A stretch of 64,000 nt of DNA from Coniochaeta sp. PMI_546. Its lineage: Eukaryota; Ascomycota; Sordariomycetes; Coniochaetales; Coniochaetaceae. Of the stretch, positions 57,335-64,000 are shown one piece after another. The stretch is taken from positions 317,362 to 381,361 of the forward strand of contig MU271148.1 of the NCBI GenBank assembly GCA_021432605.1. The letters are read 5' to 3'. A program made the position numbers and the translations under genes. Each line of letters begins with the position of its first letter. Within the stretch, counting starts at the first letter, position 1. The notes under the pieces were generated by a model. The model had not been told where the DNA came from and did not search any database. It saw nothing but the letters and a program-made list of their open reading frames with translations.

Positions 57335-57806
57335 CAGGAAAAGAAGGATCTGACACTGTATGGAGCGTGATAATTATCCTCACGAAATTTGGGTGAAAAT
57401 ATAAAATTAGAGTATATACAAATGCTTTCTGACTGTGCCTTCGGCATATAAGCCTTTCAGTGTTTACCTGCGGAACTATTCCGACGTACAGTTGCAAACT
57501 TTCAGGCCCAATCCAAGCTTAGACTCAAGGTCATTGCCAAGGGGTCAGGTATGCAATTGTATCCTTATTATCATACATACGCACTTAGAGGCTTAAGAAC
57601 TCGCGATGGGGGACAAAGCTATTGAACAAGCGCGAGCTATCTGTACTATATCAGCCACCCTGACCAGTCTCTACGAAGTGTAAACCTGGGTTACAAATGG
57701 AAAGGGGTATAACATCTGTATATTGGTAGCCCAAAAGAATCAACAAATAATCAACGCTGTGAATGCAAAAGAGAGATATGATGGTCGGATAATCAACCAA
57801 TAAATG
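57335..57806. other. convergent spacer
   Basis: It holds the 3' ends of two convergent genes. Nothing else is recognised. Confidence 0.55.
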
Positions 57807-60063
57807 CTAATTGAAAGGCCCCAATATCGAGCTTATCCGCTGCCGCTCTGCCTCGCTGGGGTAGACGGTCTTCGGCATCTGTGGCAGCGGTCCTGAGTGT
57901 TGTGACATCCGTTTTGGTAATGAGAGTGAACTGCCAGACACAGGATCAATGGGCACTCGCCATCCCCCGGGACCAATCAGAAAGGATGCCACTTGTTCTG
58001 ACTGTGGATATTGGTCGTGTTGCTCCGTATCCAGCTGCTCGCTGCTTTGTTGACCAAGTTTGACAGACTCCACGGAAAACGTCGCCGAAGTCATTGAACT
58101 GTGCCCAGATTTGCTCTCCTGGATCGCCACTACGCCTTTATTCTGGATGGGCGTCGTCGCTGCGCCTTGGAGGACAAAGATTGATTGGAGAGGCTTGTCC
58201 ATACTGTGACGCCTAATGAAGAGGCTGATAACTAGACCAGCCAATGTGGTTGCCGTCATGACCCAGAAAACGCCATGGAACCCTTGAACGTAGGCCTGCA
58301 AAGCACCAATGCGCACAGGATCTGTCTCCTTAAGTGCCCAGAGCTGATGAATCAATGCCTCTGCGTTCTTGGCAATAGCATCAGGCAATCCGAGTTCGTG
58401 AAGCTTGTGGGCCATGACATTCTGGAACGTGGTACCGCCGACAGCGACGCCGATGCTCATGCCGAGGGTGCGCATAAACGCGTACATGGCCGCGGCGCGT
58501 CCGCAGTCCTCGGCCTTGCTGATGGCTTGTATGGCGACGTTGACACTGGTGAGGATCATACCGTTGCCAACACCAAATATGGACAAGATGGCAGCCCAGA
58601 CGGGCGTTGGGGTGTCAACGTCAAGAAGGAGAAATAATCCACTGCCAACGGCTGTGATGGTCCACCCGATCCAGATAGCCCAGCGGAAGCGGCCGAGACG
58701 GGTGGTGAGAAAGCTGACAATGATGGACCCAGGTAGGAGGAGGGTAGACACAGGGAGCAGATCCAGACCGGATTGTATAGGACCATGAGACTTGGCTGCA
58801 GCGAAATAAAATGGCACATAATATAGTGCGCAGAAGAGCTTGAGGTTCGAATCAGTAACTATACATGAGTTATGATCTTATGAGCGTTGGATGACTTACC
58901 AGGAAGCCTTGGCCAAAGGCACAGGCATATGCAGCCACCGCCGACGGCGACGCGAACAGTGCGGGACGTAGAAATGGCTCTTTCGCATAGTAGACCTCCC
59001 ACACGACAGATGCGATGACAGCATTGACGCCAAGGAAGATAGGAACAAGGGTCTGGGGGCTTGCCCACTCATACTGGACACCTGCCCACGATAATCCGAC
59101 GAGGAAGCTGGTCATGCCTCCGACGAAGAGGAAGCCCCCTATCCAGTCAACCCGTGCGAGTTTTGAGACGAAGGATGACTTCTCGCTTTGAAGCTTCACA
59201 AACAGGGGCACTAGGATGAAGCCTAATGCACAGAAGGGAAACTATGTGGCGTTAGTCATATGCTACAATATGTATCATGGAAGCGCACTCACGTTGATGT
59301 AAAAGCACCACTTCCACGAAGCGCGCTCGACGAACACACCTCCGATCAGAGGACCTAGCACACTTCCCAGAGCCCAGGCTCCAAGTACAAAAGAAAAATA
59401 TTTGGGCCGTTGCCTGAGGGGAATGATGTCCGCGAATATGACCTGGCCCATTGTGATGATGCCTCCTCCACCGATGCCCTGAAGAGAGCGGCCGGCAAGG
59501 AGGACAGTGAAGTTACGGGCCAGCGGGGCGCACAGCAGCGTCCCGAGAAAGAAGAACGCAATAGACAGCAGAAGCATCTCTTTTCGACCAAACAGATCCG
59601 ATACCGCGGCGATAAAAGGCTGGAAGACGGCGCATGTCAGGAGGTACGACGTGCCGGCCCAGAACGCTTCACTTGTTGTTCCTCCGAGCTCGACAGCGAG
59701 CGTCTGCATTGAAAGGCAACGTTAGTCAACCAACGCCATGGGTTAGACAAAAGTAATAACAGAAATGACTGATGTGGTAAGGCTGTGAAAGATATGTCAT
59801 ACCGGCAATACGGGTACCAGAATAGTGGCATCGAGGGCAACCATGAGCGAAACTACGGCTATGGTAATCATCACCGCGTACTCTTGCTTGCCCGGCCTCC
59901 ATTCTGATTCATTGTCTTGCTTGCGGCCATCCTGTCCTTCCAGGTTGGTGGGAGTCAATATGCCGTCTGTACACAACAGGGAGTCGATGTCTGCCGGCCT
60001 ATGGGACTGCCTTTTAGGGTTGGTGGCCTTGTCATGGGATTCCATAGGTGGATTTTCAAGCAT
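57807..60063 (-). CDS. MFS drug:proton antiporter, 14-helix DHA2 type
   Basis: Four exons are read: 60063..59803, 59703..59293, 59241..58900 and 58838..57807. Introns are 99, 51 and 61 bp and the product is 681 aa. The N-terminal 65 residues are polar. Helices include YAVMITIAVVSLMVALDATI, SYLLTCAVFQPFIAAVSDLF with the GRK loop (DLFGRKEML), and LAGRSLQGIGGGGIITMGQV, the R-x-x-Q-G-x-G-G-G motif of the drug-export (DHA2) branch. GAWALGSVLGPLIGGVFVER is the antiporter motif C. Fourteen spans fit. The tail after the last helix is unusually long (about 115 residues, Ser/Gln/Pro-rich). Family members such as aflatoxin-type efflux pumps expel toxins or metabolites. The sulfotransferase and the PaxU-like gene lie beside it. 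Confidence 0.9.
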
Positions 60064-61814
60064 GTTGTCCAGCGAACTTCACTCGAAAGATGAGATTAAA
60101 GCAGAGGAGAGCGAAAAGGAATCAAGCCGGACAACAACAGCCAAGACCAGGGTATCGACAAGACCAGGTCATGAAAGAAGGGAGCCAAGAGGCCATAGTT
60201 ATAGGCCACCACCTCACTCGAACTGGCGGCGACTGACTCGGACATTCCTGATTGTTGAACATGTTGGCCGATGCAGTTTCACAATAGTATTCAGACTATT
60301 GATAAATGATATTATTAGGCGCAGACATTGAAACTCATCCCGTGCGGCGCGGCTGAGGCCGCGAACAGGCGCCCGCCAATTCAACACTGTGCCACAGCCA
60401 CGTTAGGCCAATCACGACGTCAGCGTCTGATGACGAAACTGGTCGTACGAACGTGCTAATAGAATTGACTACCCTGGTAGGAGATGCGGCAAAACTAAGG
60501 CGGCCCGGAAATGTAGATGTTTGTAATCCCGTGCGGTAGCGCTGCGGTCAGCTTAGCAACAGCGCACTCACTTTAGGTGGGTTGACTAACCTTCTGCAAG
60601 TTGGTTGCCTCTAAAGACTGACGTGTTGATTGTTACTTCAGCAGCAATACTGTCAAGCAGCACGATCCGCCTAGAAGGACTAGTGTGTGACCAGACAAGT
60701 TATCGCCGGCGACGCCGGGTTGTTGGTCGTTAATGACTCCGATAAGACATATTGGATATGGGATACCAGCTATTCGCACAGTACTTTATTGATGTTTCAT
60801 AAAGACACATGCAGGAATGCCATCCAGAAAACACTCCCATTTCCAGTATGGTTCTAGAACACTAAGGTAGACCTCGATGTCTTGTAGATGATAGTGATTT
60901 TTGTGGCGGCCTAACGGATTCAGAGCGGGACCCGCCCTCAGGGCTTGGCTAGATTTTGCTCCGATTGGGCTGCGGTACGGGAAGCTGAAGCCACGCAATC
61001 GCGAGATCGACTAGAAATGCGGAACTTGGCTCGTTTGGGACCAGCAGCAAGCCACCGCAGATCATAGTGTTGAGCCTCATGCCCAACCATGCTGAAGAAC
61101 TAAATTAGCTTCAGAGCAAACAATGCTCGCCGTGATAGCTATGCGCTGGCATCCGGCAACACGGCACTTTGAACCTATAAACTCATCGACATACACTCTT
61201 CCCGAGAGGCATGCAGCGGGCGGTGATTCCGACACGGACTAGATTTGCGCTTGCAATCGATTACAAGCGATTCGCTCGCTGAAATTGTGTTCAGCAGTGA
61301 CTGAATCAAAGCTAACTGCAATCGTATCTTTCAGCTGAGGAACCAACACAATCGCCGGGTCTGAAAATGTGGTTCTCTCCGGCTTTGGCACGTAAACATT
61401 GACGTGTCGTGAGATGTATTTTCTTGGGGGGTCATTTCCCCTTGTGACCCGTTTAGTATGACACAAGATGTGGCGTAGGCGGCGGCACTCACGCGGAAGT
61501 TCCTGTACTGGATCTCACCCACCCCCCATGAGTATGCCAAGATCCAGTTCTCACTCATACTCCAGTTCCGCCTCATTTACGATACTCAGCCATGCTAGGT
61601 CGTTCCGTGCGTCTCTCTGTTTCGCTCTCTATAGTTCTCTATATGCCTGTCAGTCTCTTCACCTGTTGAGGTGCCATGTCCCACAACCACATATCTTCAG
61701 CACATTTACCTACTCCAACATTCAATTACAAGACGTTACTTCATTGACTCTGATCTCTAGAATCTTTTCAGCACTGTTCGGAACCAACGGGAGAGTAGTG
61801 GTGGCTCTCCACAA
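60064..61814. other. intergenic, nothing recognised
   Basis: A 1.75-kb divergent promoter region lies between the DHA2 pump (-) and the PaxU-like gene (+). No gene, tRNA or clear repeat is seen. Confidence 0.6.
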
Positions 61815-62717
61815 ATGGCTCCAAAGCAAGAGGCAGTTATACCAGGTTTCAGGACTCTCGGAGCATCCATATTTGTCCAGGACAACCAATATAACGCCTG
61901 CCATCAGAGATGGTCTCAATTGCAACAATCAACAGCTCCAGATCATCCGGATCTGATCCTCATCACTTCCTGGACCGGTGCACTACCAAGACACATCGCC
62001 AAATACACCCGGTCATATAATGACCTTTACCCTGGCGCGCCCATCATGCTCATCACCACCCACATCACCGACCTAGTGCTTCATTCCACGAAACACAAGG
62101 CCGGAGCCCTAGCTCCAGCAGTCGACTACCTCCGCCAACGAAACTCTACCGGTGGAAGTGACCGGATCCTCATGCACGCCTTCTCCGACGGCGGCTCCAA
62201 CAAGGCCGTGTGTCTCGCCGAAGCCTACCTCGCCTCAACAGGCCGCCGCCTCCCCGTGGCTGCCTCAGTCCTCGACAGCACGCCCGGCACAGCGCGGTAC
62301 AGCTCCAACCTCGTCGCCTTCAGGCGGTCGCTACCCAGTAACGCCGCCCTTCGCGCCGTCGGCCTCCTCGTTGGCGCCTTGCTCTTGGCCGTCCACTGGG
62401 TGCTCTTCTGCATCTTGGTCGGACAAGAGCAAAACGTTCTTTCCAAGACACGGCGGAGGCTCAATGACGAGACCTTATGGGATCTCGCGGCGATGTCGAG
62501 AACGTATGTCTTCTCCCAAGCGGACGACTTGATTAGCTGGAGGGATATTGAAGACCACGCTGCCGACGCGGCCGAGACTTTGGGCATGACGAGTATGCTA
62601 GTGAGGTTCAAGGCGAGCGGGCATTGTTGCCATGCGAAAGAGAACGAGGAATATTTTTGGAATGCGGTGAGGAGGACGTGGGAATCGAGGGATGTGGAGG
62701 CTTGCCCGCTTGGGTAG
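61815..62717 (+). CDS. PaxU/TMEM53-like (DUF829) alpha/beta hydrolase
   Basis: A single exon encodes 300 aa from ATG 61815. The core fits the DUF829/TMEM53 family of alpha/beta-hydrolase-like proteins, which includes PaxU of the paxilline cluster: DLILITSWTGALPRHIAKYT, PGAPIMLITTHITD, ILMHAFSDGGSNKAV, VLDSTPGTARYSS, RTYVFSQADDLISWRDIEDH and VRFKASGHCCHAKENEEYFW. The presumed triad is Ser124 (HAFSDGG), an Asp of SQADDLISW and the His of SGHCCH. A hydrophobic helix (VGLLVGALLLAVHWVLFCIL) lies mid-protein. The real reaction is not known for the family. Similar genes occur both in and outside metabolite clusters, so the cluster link is weak. Confidence 0.85.
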   Translation: MAPKQEAVIPGFRTLGASIFVQDNQYNACHQRWSQLQQSTAPDHPDLILITSWTGALPRHIAKYTRSYNDLYPGAPIMLITTHITDLVLHSTKHKAGALAPAVDYLRQRNSTGGSDRILMHAFSDGGSNKAVCLAEAYLASTGRRLPVAASVLDSTPGTARYSSNLVAFRRSLPSNAALRAVGLLVGALLLAVHWVLFCILVGQEQNVLSKTRRRLNDETLWDLAAMSRTYVFSQADDLISWRDIEDHAADAAETLGMTSMLVRFKASGHCCHAKENEEYFWNAVRRTWESRDVEACPLG

Positions 62718-63628
62718 AGGCACGTCGAGACCCTAGCCATTGCTCTGAATCCAACTGCCTCCATATTCTATTGTGTCTGATCGTATTGAATCGGACGATT
62801 GACGCTAATTAGCACATGTGCATCATCGTAATTTAGATCCGGTCCGCCAAAATCTGGTCACAAAACTGGAAATGTCTTCGTTAATCTGCCATGCTTCTTC
62901 GAAACTCGTAGCTCCGTCCTGTCTACGAAGCAGCGAGCCGGTGTACGCCTCATCGTCTACATGGCATGACAGCAAGAAGTCTGGTTCTCGTCTGCATAAC
63001 TAACCATCAGACAAACGAAAAAGCACAAAAGGACTCTAAATCTCGCAAATGGGCACAGTTGTTTTCTTTACCCACCACAATGCCTCATGACAGTAACACT
63101 TCAAGATGTAGACTTCTGATGGACCAGCGACCAGTGATGAAGATGAACAAGCTTTGCAGGATTGCGACTCCTACCCAGCTGTGGTTCGATCATAAGCATT
63201 TTTCGGATAGTCATTACCACCACCAAGCCCAGTCGAGTGATCGATCGCTGGGCTGTGAGGCCGACTGTTGTTGGCATATTGTGACTCAGAGATCCTTTAA
63301 TAACACCAGGCCGCGGTTATGCCTTAGCGGCCTGTTTATCTTTCTTTCATCTCATCCTCTTGGGTTCAGCTCAGCATTTCCGCCACGCGCCACTTCAGAT
63401 GTGCAATTCAAGGTTTCGCGTTAGACCGATGGAAGGTTTAAAACCAGGAAGGTCCAAACCCTAACCAGAGCGTAAGCTTTCGGTGGTCCAATTACATAAA
63501 ACACAGTCGACTCACACAACCTGGCTGATTCAATATCTCTACATCGGCAACAAGATATTCCAGATTATCTGGTTACCCCTGTTGTGTCCCTCCATTGCAA
63601 TTGACGCGGTGGTTGAATAAAGGCAACG
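62718..63628. other. intergenic, nothing recognised
   Basis: The stretch contains open frames on the plus strand (62966-63424) without motif or splice context. No RNA gene is seen. Confidence 0.55.
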
Positions 63629-64000
63629 ATGGGCAGAGTCGCTAATGTTACGAAACGGCCATGTTCCCTTGCCCGCCAAGCATGGAAAGACTACAGGCGA
63701 GGGCGCATGATCCGCAAGAATGGAAAGAAGGATCTTGGACACGTAGAATACAAAGAGACGGAGGAAATCAATGCCGAGTCGCAAAGATTCCAAGAACATA
63801 AGGTAGGCTCTGTCATAACTGTATCAAGCTCGGGGAGCAAACGTCAACTCGCTAACTATCTTGCAAGCCGGCCGTAGTACACACGATTCGCTCACCTCAC
63901 CATCAAGCCACAGAGCCTCCAGCTCGTATAGGATGGCAATTCAACTGGGCAGCCGAGTTTCCATGGCGCCTTCAGCAGATCGTCGTAGAAGAAAGCAACT
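63629..64000 (+). CDS. 5' end of an unknown gene (runs off the window)
   Basis: Exon 1 is 63629..63802 (58 codons). An intron 63803-63867 (GTAGGC...CTAAC...TGCAAG) and exon 2 from 63868 continue in frame past the right edge. The start reads MGRVANVTKRPCSLARQAW and then a basic Lys/Arg-rich stretch (KDYRRGRMIRKNGKKD). Exon 2 gives PAVVHTIRSPHHQATEPPAR, then IGWQFNWAAEFPWRLQQIVV. I recognise no domain in the visible part. Confidence 0.5.

Noticed and set aside
60520-60600. tRNA-like words (GTGCGGTAGCG, GGTGGGTTGAC)
   Set aside because: The pieces do not fold into acceptor and T-arm stems and no anticodon stem forms.
1-64000. CRISPR array or bacterial operon features
   Set aside because: No regularly spaced direct repeats with unique spacers exist, and gene structure with spliceosomal introns shows a fungal nuclear genome.

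Overview
The window is nuclear DNA of a filamentous ascomycete (Pezizomycotina), most likely a Sordariomycete. The evidence is short spliceosomal introns (about 50-130 bp, GTRAGT-like donors, CTAAC-like branch sites), a HET-domain gene, a secreted glucuronan lyase with a fungal CBM1, a TRF/Myb telomere-type factor and an intron-bearing tRNA gene. I assembled gene models by hand from open frames joined at in-frame splice sites. Exon ends are inferences from the sequence and have not been tested with RNA data.

Layout. 0-9.4 kb: the 3' end of an unknown gene, a HET-domain gene (-), a tandem-repeat protein (+) and an arrestin-like gene (-). 11-20.6 kb is a housekeeping block: a PPIL3-type cyclophilin (+), HSF1 (-), the spliceosomal cyclophilin CWC27 (-) and, head-to-head with it, V-ATPase subunit B (+). 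22-32.3 kb: a secreted aldose 1-epimerase (+), a multi-span membrane protein (-), a Tbf1-like telomere-repeat factor (+) and a striking cysteine/histidine repeat protein (+). 32.6-37.1 kb: tRNA-Glu, a PPG1-type phosphatase (-) head-to-head with DPH1 (+), then CTF8 (-). 37.8-44.2 kb is gene-poor: a dead cysteine synthase copy, a long hairpin and an HNH-type protein. 44.2-50.5 kb: an aldehyde dehydrogenase, an MFS carrier and a PL20-CBM1 lyase. 51.4-54.6 kb: a tubby-like protein, tRNA-Val and an SRPK-like kinase. 56.2-62.7 kb: a sulfotransferase-like protein, a DHA2 efflux pump and a PaxU-like hydrolase. A partial gene runs off the right edge.

How the genes relate. Most genes are unlinked housekeeping functions: protein folding and stress (cyclophilins, HSF1), translation (diphthamide), replication (CTF8), vacuolar acidification. 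Two looser groups may be functional. One is ALDH, MFS and PL20 lyase at 44-50 kb, which could serve carbohydrate use. The other is sulfotransferase, DHA2 pump and PaxU-like hydrolase at 56-63 kb, which looks like the edge of a specialised-metabolite region, although no core synthase is present. The best candidate for something undescribed is the protein at 30.5-32.3 kb, with about 15 C-x4-C...C-x2-H modules in a row.
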